A DNA stretch of 42,142 nucleotides, taken from contig VGEN01000023.1 of assembly GCA_016869285.1 (NCBI GenBank), positions 1-42,142 on the forward strand. Direction: 5' to 3'. The stretch is from Alphaproteobacteria bacterium. Its GTDB lineage: Bacteria; Pseudomonadota; Alphaproteobacteria; SHVZ01. Each line of letters starts with the position of its first letter. The stretch's first letter is position 1. This document shows positions 25,166 through 33,303 of the stretch, piece after piece. A program made the translations under genes and the position numbers. The notes beneath the pieces are model-generated. The model did not search any database and was not told the origin of the DNA. It was given only the letters and a program-made list of their open reading frames with translations.

Positions 25166-26517
25166 CGGTTCGTCGCTTCCTTCGCGGCCTCGGTCTCGGG
25201 CTGAAGGCGGGCGCCGGTCATGTACATCTCGGCGACCTTGCCGCGCTTCCTGATGCGGCGGACCTCCTCGCCGAACGAGGCGAAGCCGCCGGCCTGCACG
25301 ACGCGCCCCTTGTCGCGGCCGGAGACCTCGATCTCGCTCGCATCCATGAAGGGATCGAGCAGCGTCGGGGTCGAGACCAGCACCCGGTCGCCGACCGGCA
25401 CGAGATCGAAGCAGCCCCAGAGGCTCCACCAGCGACCGGTCCAGTCGGCAACGCGGCGTGTCGGGGCGCCGCACTCATGGAAGCGGCGCAGGATGTGGAT
25501 GCAGCCGTCGAGGAACTGGTGCGACAGGCCGTCGGCGGCGTTGGTCAGGACCGAGATCGTCAGGTCATGCGCCGGGATCGTCGCCGTCCGCGTGATGAAG
25601 CCGGGGAAGCCGCCGGAATGGCCGAAATGATCCCAGCCGGCAAGCGATCCCGAGATCGTGCCGAGCCCGTACCAGCGTTCGATCTGCGAGTGCGGCACCT
25701 TCCAATGGCGCCGGCTCATCTCGCGCCGGCTGGCGACGGAAAGGAGGCTCTTCTTCGCGCCCGGCGAAAGCTGGTTGAAGAACAGCGCGAGGTCATGCGC
25801 GGTCGAGATGAAGCCGGTCGCCGAGGCGAGCCCGTTGGTCGGGGTGTCGGGCGGCAGGATCACGCGCCGGCCGAGCGGCACCTTCGAGGAATGGCCCTTG
25901 GCCAGCGGCCCGCCTTTCGGCGACGGCATGTCGGGGCGCGTCTCCTTGAGCCCGACCGCCTCCACCACCTCGCGCTGGATCCACCTGTTGTAGCTCTCGC
26001 CCGTCACCGCCTCGATGACCAGGCCGGCGAGGCCAAAGCCGTGGTTCGAGTACTTCATGCGGAGATTCGGTTCGATCGGCTGGGGCTCGGCGAGCTCCTT
26101 CATGAATTCGGCGACGCTGAGGAACGGCCGCCGGTGCGTCCACTGGCCGGTATCCTTGCCGTCGCGGATGATGCCGGCGGTGTGCGAGATGAGCTGCGCC
26201 ACGGTCGCCTTGGCCACCGTCGGGTGCAGGCCCTTCACAAACTTGCCGGCCTGATCGTCGAGCTGCAGCTTGCCTTTCTCGCGCAGCTTCATGATCCCTG
26301 CGGCGGTGAAGCTCTTGGAATGCGAAGCGACCCGCATGCGGTGCCGCGGCGTCAGCGCCTGCTTGCGGTCGGCATTGGCATAGCCCCAGGCCTGCTCGAC
26401 CACGACCTTGCCCTTGTGCGCGATGGCCAGCGCGCAGCCCGGCTGCTCGGTCCAGCGCATCTGGTGGCCGATCCAGTCGGGGACGTAGTCGAGGGCGGCG
26501 GCGAGCCATTTATCCAT
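25153..26517 (-). CDS. Serine hydrolase, class C beta-lactamase / esterase family
   Basis: The 454-aa protein has Ser65-x-x-Lys68 (SHSK) and the Tyr156-Ser-Asn158 motif (YSNHG), the catalytic set of class C beta-lactamase-like serine hydrolases (esterases, D-aminopeptidases). A HSGGFPGF segment around 310 stands in the KTG/HxG position. A C-terminal domain of about 110 residues follows. There is no signal peptide, so it is probably cytoplasmic. It lies 77 bp downstream of the solute-binding protein gene, with a terminator between. Confidence 0.9.
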   Translation of the reverse strand: MDKWLAAALDYVPDWIGHQMRWTEQPGCALAIAHKGKVVVEQAWGYANADRKQALTPRHRMRVASHSKSFTAAGIMKLREKGKLQLDDQAGKFVKGLHPTVAKATVAQLISHTAGIIRDGKDTGQWTHRRPFLSVAEFMKELAEPQPIEPNLRMKYSNHGFGLAGLVIEAVTGESYNRWIQREVVEAVGLKETRPDMPSPKGGPLAKGHSSKVPLGRRVILPPDTPTNGLASATGFISTAHDLALFFNQLSPGAKKSLLSVASRREMSRRHWKVPHSQIERWYGLGTISGSLAGWDHFGHSGGFPGFITRTATIPAHDLTISVLTNAADGLSHQFLDGCIHILRRFHECGAPTRRVADWTGRWWSLWGCFDLVPVGDRVLVSTPTLLDPFMDASEIEVSGRDKGRVVQAGGFASFGEEVRRIRKRGKVAEMYMTGARLQPETEAAKEATNRYER

Positions 26518-26530
26518 CGGGCATCTCTAT

Positions 26531-26566
26531 CGTGGGAAAGGAAGCGGGCGCCAAGACGGCGCCCGC
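26531..26566 (-). terminator. Probable rho-independent terminator after the solute-binding protein gene
   Basis: On the minus strand GCGGGCGCC-gtctt-GGCGCCCGC forms a perfect 9-bp stem (26544-26566), followed by TTCCTTTCCC. It sits just downstream of the stop at 26595 and would limit read-through into the serine hydrolase gene. The T-tract is interrupted, so efficiency is uncertain. Confidence 0.6.
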
Positions 26567-26594
26567 ATCAGCATAGCCGAGGCCGATCGGATCG

Positions 26595-28169
26595 TCAGTC
26601 CTTGGCGACGTTCCAGAAGACCAGCAGCCCGGTCGGCAGCACGCCGGTCACGTTCTTCCGCCAGACATAGGGCTGGTCGTACTGGCCGTTGAGGATGTAG
26701 GGCGGGCCGGCGGCCCACATACGCTGCTGGAGCGCCTGCGCAGCGGCCACCTGCGCCGGACGGTCGGGCGCGCGCAGCACGGCATCGCGCAGCTTCGCCG
26801 CCTCCTCGTCGCACGGCCAGCCCGCCCAGTTTGTGGCCCCGCACGTCATGTTGGCGCCGAGATTGGTCAGCGGATGATGCCAAGTCGAGCCCGAGCCGAA
26901 GGCATGGAACAGATGCCAGCCGCCTTGCTCCGGCGGATTCTTGACGTTCCAGCGCGAGATGAAGCTGCCGCCGTCCATGCTGAGGACCTCGACATTGACG
27001 CCGATCTTGCGCAAGCGCTCGGCGGTGACGAGCGTGACGGCGTTGACCGAGGGAATGTCGGTCGCGTTGATCAGCACGACCTTCTCGCCCTTGTAGCCGG
27101 CCTCCGCCATCAGCGCCTTGGCCCGGTCGAGATCGGGCTTGCGGAAGCGGTCGGCGCCGGAGACCTCCTGACCGTAGGGCGTGCCGCAGACGAAGAAGGA
27201 GAAGCACTCGCGATACCATTTCGCCTGGCCGATCGAGGCCTGCAGGTATTCCTTCTGATCGACCATGTAGGCCAGCGCCTCGCGCGCCTTCGGATGATTG
27301 AAGGGCGGGAAGAGCGTGTTGGGCCGGAGGAAGAAGAACCAGGGCAGCGGCTGTACCTTCTGCACCGTGAGGTCCGCGTTCCGCTCCAGCGTCGGGATCA
27401 GGTCGATCGGCGGCGTGTCCCAGAAATCGACCTCGCCCCGGCCGATGGCCGCGGCAATCGTCGCCGAGTCGGGCATCACCACGAGCTCGAGCCGGTCGAC
27501 CTTGACGACATGACCGCCGGCGAGACCGGAAGGCGGCTCGGTGCGCGGCATATAGTCGGTGTTCTTGACGTAGGCGACCTTCGAGCCCGGCACGTAGTCG
27601 GATGCAACGAACTTGAAGGGGCCTGAGCCGATATTGGTGCCGACCGGCTTGAAGGGATCGGTCGCCGCGTCCTCGGCGCGCATGATCACCGGGATCACGC
27701 CGCCGGACGAGCCCAGGGAGTACTCGACGAAGCCGTAGGGCTCCTTGAGCTTCAAGACGAAGGTGCGGGCGTCGACGGCCTCCATCGAGGCCGTCATCTC
27801 GTTCAGCTTCTGGCCGATCAGATCGCGCACCATCCAGCGCTTGATCGAGGGAATGACGTCGGCGGTGGTGACGGGCTTGCCGTCATGGAATCTGAGGCCG
27901 GGGCGCAGCGTGAAGGTCCAGGTCAGCTTGTCCTGCGACTGAGAATAGTCGCCGACCATCTGCGGCTTCGGGACCAGCTGCTCGTCCCAGGCGAGCAGCG
28001 TGTCCCAGACCATGAGCCCGTGCATGCGCGTGATCAGCGCCGCGGTCTGAATCGGATCGACGATCTTCAGATCGGCATGCGGCACGACCCGCAGCGTCTT
28101 CTGCTGCGCCAGTGCCGGTGTAGCTAGAATGAGCGTGGTTGCAAGCGCCGCAAGCGTCCGCTTAAGCAT
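26595..28169 (-). CDS. ABC transporter substrate-binding protein, family 5 (oligopeptide type), orphan
   Basis: The 524-aa periplasmic protein has a signal peptide (cleavage after about residue 21, PALA|QQ). The SBP_bac_5 signature includes LTWTFTLRPGLRFHDGKPVTTADVIPSIKRW and later FNHPKAREALAYMVDQKEY. Such proteins bind peptides, nickel or other solutes for ABC importers. No permease or ATPase genes are nearby, so it must pair with a transporter encoded elsewhere. The TetR gene lies 73 bp upstream on the same strand. Confidence 0.92.
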   Translation of the reverse strand: MLKRTLAALATTLILATPALAQQKTLRVVPHADLKIVDPIQTAALITRMHGLMVWDTLLAWDEQLVPKPQMVGDYSQSQDKLTWTFTLRPGLRFHDGKPVTTADVIPSIKRWMVRDLIGQKLNEMTASMEAVDARTFVLKLKEPYGFVEYSLGSSGGVIPVIMRAEDAATDPFKPVGTNIGSGPFKFVASDYVPGSKVAYVKNTDYMPRTEPPSGLAGGHVVKVDRLELVVMPDSATIAAAIGRGEVDFWDTPPIDLIPTLERNADLTVQKVQPLPWFFFLRPNTLFPPFNHPKAREALAYMVDQKEYLQASIGQAKWYRECFSFFVCGTPYGQEVSGADRFRKPDLDRAKALMAEAGYKGEKVVLINATDIPSVNAVTLVTAERLRKIGVNVEVLSMDGGSFISRWNVKNPPEQGGWHLFHAFGSGSTWHHPLTNLGANMTCGATNWAGWPCDEEAAKLRDAVLRAPDRPAQVAAAQALQQRMWAAGPPYILNGQYDQPYVWRKNVTGVLPTGLLVFWNVAKD

Positions 28170-28212
28170 CGCTTCCTCCCTTGGCAGATGACCGTTCGAG
28201 TATTGAAGCTCG

Positions 28213-28232
28213 TCTGGCCGGATTTGGCCAGA
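28213..28232. repeat. Small inverted repeat between tetR and the solute-binding protein gene
   Basis: TCTGGCC-ggattt-GGCCAGA is a perfect 7-bp stem with a 6-base loop, in the 73-bp gap upstream of the solute-binding protein gene. It could be a weak terminator after tetR or an operator; there is no T-run. Confidence 0.4.
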
Positions 28233-28242
28233 GGTCGGGCGA

Positions 28243-28899
28243 TCAGGCGCGGACGTAACGGAGGACCGTGTCGATGACGATGGCGCGGCGCTTGGCCAGC
28301 TCCGTCGCCGAACCCATGTCGCGATCGAAGATCTCCGAGAACGTCGCGCGGTTGGAGACGTTGAAGAAGCAGAGCGCGCTGATCGTCATGTGGATGTCGA
28401 CCGGATCGAGGTCCTTGCGGAAGACACCGGTGGCGACGCCGCGCTGGTAGAGGCGCTTGACCTTGTTGATCGCAGTTGCGTTCACGTCGCGGATGGCGCG
28501 CGACTTCTTCAGGTACTCGCCATTGTGGATGTTCTCGACCATGACCAGGCGGATGAAGTCCCGGTTCTCGTTCTGATAGTCGAAGGTGAAGCCGGCGAGC
28601 TTGGCCAGCGCCTCCTCGGGCCCGAGATGGTCCAAGTCGAGCGTGTCCTCGATCGTTCGGATACGCCGATAGGCTTCCTCCAGGACGGCGAGGTAGAGGC
28701 CTTCCTTGTCGCCGAAATAGTAGTAGATCATCCGCTTCGAGGTGTTGGTGCGCGCCCCGATCTCGTCGATACGGCTGCCGCTGTAGCCTTTGCTGGCGAA
28801 CTCCTCGTTGGCGACCTCAAGGATGTTCCGGCGCGTGCTTTCGGCGTCCGGCGTGCGCGCCGGCTGGCTCCTGTCCTCGACGTCGCTATGCTGACGCAT
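28243..28899 (-). CDS. TetR-family transcriptional regulator
   Basis: The 218-aa regulator has an N-terminal TetR DNA-binding domain, with helix-turn-helix RIDEIGARTNTSKRMIYYYFGDKEGLY at about 43-69 and a C-terminal ligand-binding domain. It is divergent from the quinate/shikimate operon, 146 bp away, and an operator-like inverted repeat lies between the operon's -35 and -10 boxes. That makes it the likely repressor of the operon, released by a pathway ligand; this is inference from position. Confidence 0.93.
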   Translation of the reverse strand: MRQHSDVEDRSQPARTPDAESTRRNILEVANEEFASKGYSGSRIDEIGARTNTSKRMIYYYFGDKEGLYLAVLEEAYRRIRTIEDTLDLDHLGPEEALAKLAGFTFDYQNENRDFIRLVMVENIHNGEYLKKSRAIRDVNATAINKVKRLYQRGVATGVFRKDLDPVDIHMTISALCFFNVSNRATFSEIFDRDMGSATELAKRRAIVIDTVLRYVRA

Positions 28900-28966
28900 A
28901 CCCGAACTCGTCTCCGCTTGGGCGGGGCACTATACGCGCTCATCCCGTCGGCCGATGCGCCTCGGC

Positions 28967-28993
28967 TTGACTGAACTAACTAGTTCGTACATT
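28967..28993 (+). promoter_or_regulatory. Promoter of the quinate/shikimate operon
   Basis: TTGACT (28967-28972) is a good -35 box. A TACATT (28988-28993) or the overlapping CATTAC two bases later can serve as -10, at 15-17 bp spacing. The start codon follows 53 bp later. Confidence 0.6.
28973..28986. promoter_or_regulatory. Operator-like inverted repeat, probable TetR site
   Basis: GAACTA-ac-TAGTTC is a perfect 6-bp inverted repeat directly between the -35 and -10 boxes, where a bound repressor would exclude RNA polymerase. Length and symmetry suit a TetR dimer. Confidence 0.65.
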
Positions 28994-29045
28994 ACTACCG
29001 GCAAGAGTACAACCCGACTGGAAGCGGGGAACGCGGGAGGATGTC

Positions 29046-30020
29046 ATGCGGCCGCAGGCGCGGCTCGAGCGCATGCTGTCGGATTCTGACGCGGTGGCGC
29101 GGCCGGAAGTGCCAGCACGCTCGGTACTGATCGGCCTGATCGGCGCCGGCATCCAAGCCTCGCGCTCGCCCGCGCTGCATGAGCGCGAGGCCGAGGCGCA
29201 AGGGATGCGCGGCATCTACAAGCTGATCGACCTCGACATGCTGAATCTCGGTGCCGAGGCGGCAGGCGAGCTTCTGACCGCGGCGCAGAAGCTCGGCTTC
29301 GCCGGGCTCAACATCACCCATCCCTGCAAGCAGGCGATCATTGCCACGCTCGACGCGCTCTCTCCGGAAGCCGAGGCGATCGGCGCGGTCAACACCGTCG
29401 TCTTCGAGGGCAAGCGGCGCGTCGGCCACAACACCGATGCCTACGGCTTCGCCGAGAGCTTCCGCCGCGGTCTACCCGGGGCGCGTATCGATCGCGTCGT
29501 GCAGCTCGGCGCCGGCGGGGCGGGGGCCGCGGTTGCGCATGCGCTGCTGTCGCTCGGCGCCGGCACGCTCACGCTCGTCGATGTCGATGCCGGCCGCGCC
29601 GAGGCGCTCGCCGCGCGGCTGCGCGGCCGCTTTGGCCAAGGCCGCGCCTGGGCCGAATCCGATGCCGTCACGGCGATGGTGGATACCGACGGTATCGTCA
29701 ACGCGACGCCGATCGGCATGGCACGGTATCCGGGGACCCCGGTTGCACCCGCGCTGATGCGCCCCGGTCTTTGGGTCGCCGACATCGTCTACACGCCGCT
29801 CGAGACCGCGCTTCTCGCCGCCGCGCGACGGCTCGGCTGCCGGGTGCTTCCAGGCGGCGGCATGGCCGTGTTCCAGGCTGTTGAGGCCTTTCGCCTCTTC
29901 ACCGGCATCATACCCGATGCCGTCCGCATGCTCCGGCACTTCGAGTCGATGATCGCCGGAGACCCTTCTTCCGCTTCAGCCAAATCTCAGAGGGAGGATG
30001 ATCATGGACTACTCGGTTAG
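29046..30020 (+). CDS. Quinate/shikimate dehydrogenase (AroE family, catabolic type)
   Basis: The 324-aa protein has the shikimate dehydrogenase core: the substrate serines in QASRSPALHE, catalytic Lys95 in NITHPCKQ, Asp131 in NTDAYGF, and the nucleotide loop GAGGAGAA (155-162). The biosynthetic AroE usually has NVTxPHK; NITHPCKQ is the form I associate with catabolic quinate/shikimate dehydrogenases of QsuD type. It would oxidise quinate or shikimate to the 3-dehydro acid, the first step of the operon. GGGAGG lies five bases before ATG 29046. Its 3' end overlaps dctP by 17 bp. Confidence 0.92.
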   Translation: MRPQARLERMLSDSDAVARPEVPARSVLIGLIGAGIQASRSPALHEREAEAQGMRGIYKLIDLDMLNLGAEAAGELLTAAQKLGFAGLNITHPCKQAIIATLDALSPEAEAIGAVNTVVFEGKRRVGHNTDAYGFAESFRRGLPGARIDRVVQLGAGGAGAAVAHALLSLGAGTLTLVDVDAGRAEALAARLRGRFGQGRAWAESDAVTAMVDTDGIVNATPIGMARYPGTPVAPALMRPGLWVADIVYTPLETALLAAARRLGCRVLPGGGMAVFQAVEAFRLFTGIIPDAVRMLRHFESMIAGDPSSASAKSQREDDHGLLG

Positions 30021-30990
30021 CCGTCGCACGCTGCTCGGGGCCGGTGCCGCGCTGATGGCGGCCTCGGCTGTGCCCGCCTTCGCTCAGGCGAAGCCCAATC
30101 TCCGCTTCGCCGCCGTCTTCTCGGACAAGGACATCCGCGCGCGGATGATCGAGATGTTGGCCAAGGAGGTCGAGGCCGACTTCAAGGTCGAGCCGCATCT
30201 CAACGGCTCGCTGTTCCGCCAGGGCACCGAGCTGGTCGCGCTCCAGCGCAACAACCTTGAAATGGCGAACATCGCCCCGCAGGACGTCTCGAACCAGATC
30301 CCGGCCTGGTCGATCGTGACCTCCGCCTATCTGTTCCGCGACGCCAAGCACCTGCACACTTTCTTCGCCAGCGCCCCCGGCGCCGAGATGACGAAGATGG
30401 TCGAAGACCAGCTCAAGGTGAAGATCCTCGGGCCGACTTTCTTCGGCACGCGCCAGGTGGGCCTCAAGCCCAGCAAGAAGATCACCACGCCCGCCGACGT
30501 GGCCGGGGTCAAGCTGCGCATGCCGGGCGGCGATGTCTGGCAGATGCTCGGCCGCTCGCTCGGCGCCAACCCGGTGCCGGTCGCCTATGCCGAGGTCTAT
30601 ACCGCGCTCCAGACGGGCGCGATCGACGGCCAGGACAACCCGCTACCGAACGTGCAGAACATGAAATTCTACGAGGTCATGTCGCAGATGGTGATGACCA
30701 GCCATCTGATCGGCTTCGACCTGCTTTGCATCTCCGGCAAGGCCTGGGGCGACATGTCGGCGGCGCAGAGACAGAAGTTCCAGGCGGCGGCGACCAAGGC
30801 GATCCAGTGGAGCGCAGACGAGCACCTGAAGCAGGAAGCCGAGCTGGTCGAGTTCCTGAAGAAGCAGGGACTCCAGATCAATACACCGGACGTCAAGGCT
30901 TTCCGCGAGCATGCGCAGAAGATGTATCTGGCCTCCGACCAGGCGAAGACCTGGCCGCCCGGCATGCTCGACAAGATCAACGCGCTCTAG
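30004..30990 (+). CDS. TRAP transporter solute-binding protein (DctP family)
   Basis: The 328-aa periplasmic protein starts with a twin-arginine type leader (SVSRRTLLGAGAALMAASAVPAFAQA). It has the DctP fold, including the conserved Arg in LRMPGGDVW and YTALQTGAIDGQDNPL. I chose ATG 30004 because AGGGAGG (29991-29997) is six bases upstream; ATG 29998 abuts that site. It captures the substrate for the adjacent permeases; by context quinate, shikimate or dehydroshikimate. Confidence 0.93.
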   Translation: MDYSVSRRTLLGAGAALMAASAVPAFAQAKPNLRFAAVFSDKDIRARMIEMLAKEVEADFKVEPHLNGSLFRQGTELVALQRNNLEMANIAPQDVSNQIPAWSIVTSAYLFRDAKHLHTFFASAPGAEMTKMVEDQLKVKILGPTFFGTRQVGLKPSKKITTPADVAGVKLRMPGGDVWQMLGRSLGANPVPVAYAEVYTALQTGAIDGQDNPLPNVQNMKFYEVMSQMVMTSHLIGFDLLCISGKAWGDMSAAQRQKFQAAATKAIQWSADEHLKQEAELVEFLKKQGLQINTPDVKAFREHAQKMYLASDQAKTWPPGMLDKINAL

Positions 30991-31001
30991 AATACGCATA
31001 C

Positions 31002-31039
31002 TCTCTCCCCGTCGGCTGCGCGGCCGGCGGGGGGAGAGA
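31002..31039 (+). promoter_or_regulatory. Intergenic hairpin covering the dctQ ribosome site
   Basis: The left arm TCTCTCCCCGTCGGC (31002-31016) can pair with GCCGGCGGGGGGAGAGA (31023-31039) with one G-T pair, a two-base bulge and a 6-base loop. The right arm contains the GGGGAGA that should recruit ribosomes for dctQ (ATG 31046). It could lower permease expression relative to the binding protein, or mark an RNA processing end. Confidence 0.65.
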
Positions 31040-31045
31040 TGTCCG

Positions 31046-31564
31046 ATGGCTCAATTCATCGAGAAAGCCGGGCCCTGGCTCCGGCGCCGGGCCGAGAACG
31101 TGATCGCCGGCCTCTTCGCGGTCATGTTCGCGGCTTTTCTGATCCAGATCGTCTTCCGCTACGTCTTCAACTTCCCGATCGGCTGGACCTCCGAGCTCAC
31201 CATCGTCTGCTGGATCTGGCTGGTGCTGTGGGGCGCGGCCTTCGTCGTCACCGAGCGCGATGAGATCCGCTTCGACCTGATCTATGCCGCGGTCGGCGAC
31301 CGCACGCGGCGGATCATGGCGATCGTCACCGGTGTCTCGCTGATCGGCCTCTATCTGATCTCGCTGCCGGCGGTCGTCGACTACGTGACCTTCATGAAGG
31401 TCGAGAAGACGGCGTACATGAAGATCCGCTTCGATCACCTCTACTCGATCTATGTCGTCTTCGTCGTCGCGGTCCTCGCCCGCTACATCTGGCTCGTCGT
31501 TGCCGTGCTGCGCGGCAAGGCGCCAGCCGCCTTCGATCCGACCCAGGCGAGCTCCGGCGTATGA
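31046..31564 (+). CDS. TRAP transporter small permease (DctQ family)
   Basis: The 172-aa inner-membrane protein has four predicted helices (near residues 20-42, 52-70, 88-108 and 134-153). The DctQ pattern RYVFNFPIGWTSELTIVCWIWLVLWGAAFV is present. It forms the TRAP membrane complex with the large permease, to which it is coupled by ATGA (31561-31564). Confidence 0.93.
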   Translation: MAQFIEKAGPWLRRRAENVIAGLFAVMFAAFLIQIVFRYVFNFPIGWTSELTIVCWIWLVLWGAAFVVTERDEIRFDLIYAAVGDRTRRIMAIVTGVSLIGLYLISLPAVVDYVTFMKVEKTAYMKIRFDHLYSIYVVFVVAVLARYIWLVVAVLRGKAPAAFDPTQASSGV

Positions 31565-32862
31565 GCGCTGCCTTCACCTGGTGCATCGCTGCGATCCTGA
31601 CCCTGAGCCTGCTCGGCCTTCCGATCGGGCATGCGATGATCGGCGGCTCGATCCTCTATCTGCTGCTGGCCGGCCTCGACATGTCGACGGCGGCCGAGCA
31701 GCTGCTGAACGGCCTCTATACCGGTTTCGTGCTGCTGGCGATCCCGCTCTTCATCCTCGCCGCCGAGTTCATGAACGCGGGCGCGATCACCGGCCGGCTG
31801 CTGCGCTTCTGCGATGCGATCGTCGGCCGCTTCCGCGGCGGCCTCGCCCATGTGAACGTCGTGCAGAGCATCATCTTTGCCGGTATGTCGGGCTCGGCCA
31901 TCGCCGATGCCGCCGGCTCAGGCAAGCTGATGCAGACGATGATGACCCAGAACGGCAGGTATCCGCCGGCCTTCGCCGCGGCGCTGACGGCGGTCACCTC
32001 AGTGATCGGCCCGATCATCCCGCCCTCGATCCCGATCGTGATCTACGCGCTCGTCTCGGATACCTCGATCGGCTACCTGTTCCTGGGCGGCGTCCTCCCC
32101 GGCGTGCTGATCGGCCTCGCCCAGATGGCGTTGATCGCCGCCGTGGCCAGGCGGCGCGGCTTCCCGGTCGAGAAGCCGACGCCGCTCCGCGCCCTGCCGA
32201 AGATCACGCTGGATGCGCTGCCGGCGCTGCTGATGCCGGTGGTGCTGCTCGGCGGCATGTACAGCGGCGTGTTCACCCCGACCGAAGCGGCCGCCATCGC
32301 CGCCGCCTATGCGCTGGCGGTCTCGACGCTGCTCTACCGCAACATGGGCTGGGGCGACATCTACCGCTCGCTGCTGGCGAGCGCCCGTACCACGGCGTCC
32401 ATCGGCATGCTGATCGCTGGCGCGCTGGCCTTCAACTATGTGGTCACCATCGAGAACATCCCGAAGGCGCTCAGCCTCTATCTGCAGGCGATCCAGTTCA
32501 CTCCCTTCCTGTTCCTGATCGCGGTCAACATCCTGCTGCTGATCCTGGGCTGCCTGCTCGAAGGCACGACCATCCTCCTGATCGTCGTGCCGGTGCTGAT
32601 CCCGACCGCCGAGGCGCTCGGCGTCGACATGGTGCATTTCGGCATCGTCGTCGTCGTCAACATCATGCTGGGGCTGGTGACGCCGCCCTACGGGCTGCTG
32701 CTCTTCGTTATGACCAACATCTCCGGCGTCAGCCTGAGCGCGCTGGTGCGCGAGGTCCTGCCCTTCCTCTGGGTGATGATCGGCGCGCTGGTGGCGATCA
32801 CCTTCATCCCCGACCTCGTCCTCTTTCTGCCGAAGCTGATGGGATACCGAGGCGTGTCATGA
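31561..32862 (+). CDS. TRAP transporter large permease (DctM family)
   Basis: The 433-aa protein has about 12 membrane helices. Its DctM signatures include FAGMSGSAIADAAGSGKLM and TAVTSVIGPIIPPSIPIVIYA. It is the sodium-coupled channel subunit of the TRAP importer. Its TGA overlaps the aroQ start (ATGA at 32859-32862). Confidence 0.95.
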   Translation: MSAAFTWCIAAILTLSLLGLPIGHAMIGGSILYLLLAGLDMSTAAEQLLNGLYTGFVLLAIPLFILAAEFMNAGAITGRLLRFCDAIVGRFRGGLAHVNVVQSIIFAGMSGSAIADAAGSGKLMQTMMTQNGRYPPAFAAALTAVTSVIGPIIPPSIPIVIYALVSDTSIGYLFLGGVLPGVLIGLAQMALIAAVARRRGFPVEKPTPLRALPKITLDALPALLMPVVLLGGMYSGVFTPTEAAAIAAAYALAVSTLLYRNMGWGDIYRSLLASARTTASIGMLIAGALAFNYVVTIENIPKALSLYLQAIQFTPFLFLIAVNILLLILGCLLEGTTILLIVVPVLIPTAEALGVDMVHFGIVVVVNIMLGLVTPPYGLLLFVMTNISGVSLSALVREVLPFLWVMIGALVAITFIPDLVLFLPKLMGYRGVS

Positions 32863-33299
32863 CCGGACCGATCTACATCCTGAACGGCCCCAACCTGAAC
32901 CGGCTCGGCAAGCGCGAGCCCGAAATCTACGGCACCACGACGCTGGCCGAGATCGAGGCGATGTGCCGGAAGGCGGCCGGCCGCCTGCCGCTGGAGTTCC
33001 GTCAGACCAACGCCGAGCATCAGATGGTCGAGTGGATCCACGAGGCGATCGACGCGCCGGCTTCCGGCATCGTCATCAACCCGGCCGGACACTCCTTCAC
33101 CTCGGTCCCGATCATGGACGCGCTCAAGATGTTTCCTGGGCCGGTCTTCGAGCTCCACATCTCCAACATCCACCGGCGCGAGGCGGTCTACCACAACTCG
33201 CTGATGTCGAAGGTCGCGACCGCCGTGATCGCCGGCCTGGGGCCTGACGGCTATCCGACTGCGGTCGCAGCCATGGTGCGGCTGTTCGACAAGGCTTGA
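32859..33299 (+). CDS. aroQ: Type II 3-dehydroquinate dehydratase
   Basis: The 146-aa enzyme shows the type II fold and active site: NGPNLNRLG near the start, Tyr24 in REPEIYG, Asn74 and His78 in INPAGHSF, and His100 in ELHISN. It interconverts 3-dehydroquinate and 3-dehydroshikimate. Its place between the TRAP importer and dehydroshikimate dehydratase indicates a catabolic role in this operon, though a second biosynthetic copy elsewhere is to be expected. Confidence 0.95.
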   Translation: MTGPIYILNGPNLNRLGKREPEIYGTTTLAEIEAMCRKAAGRLPLEFRQTNAEHQMVEWIHEAIDAPASGIVINPAGHSFTSVPIMDALKMFPGPVFELHISNIHRREAVYHNSLMSKVATAVIAGLGPDGYPTAVAAMVRLFDKA

Positions 33300-33303
33300 A
33301 GTC

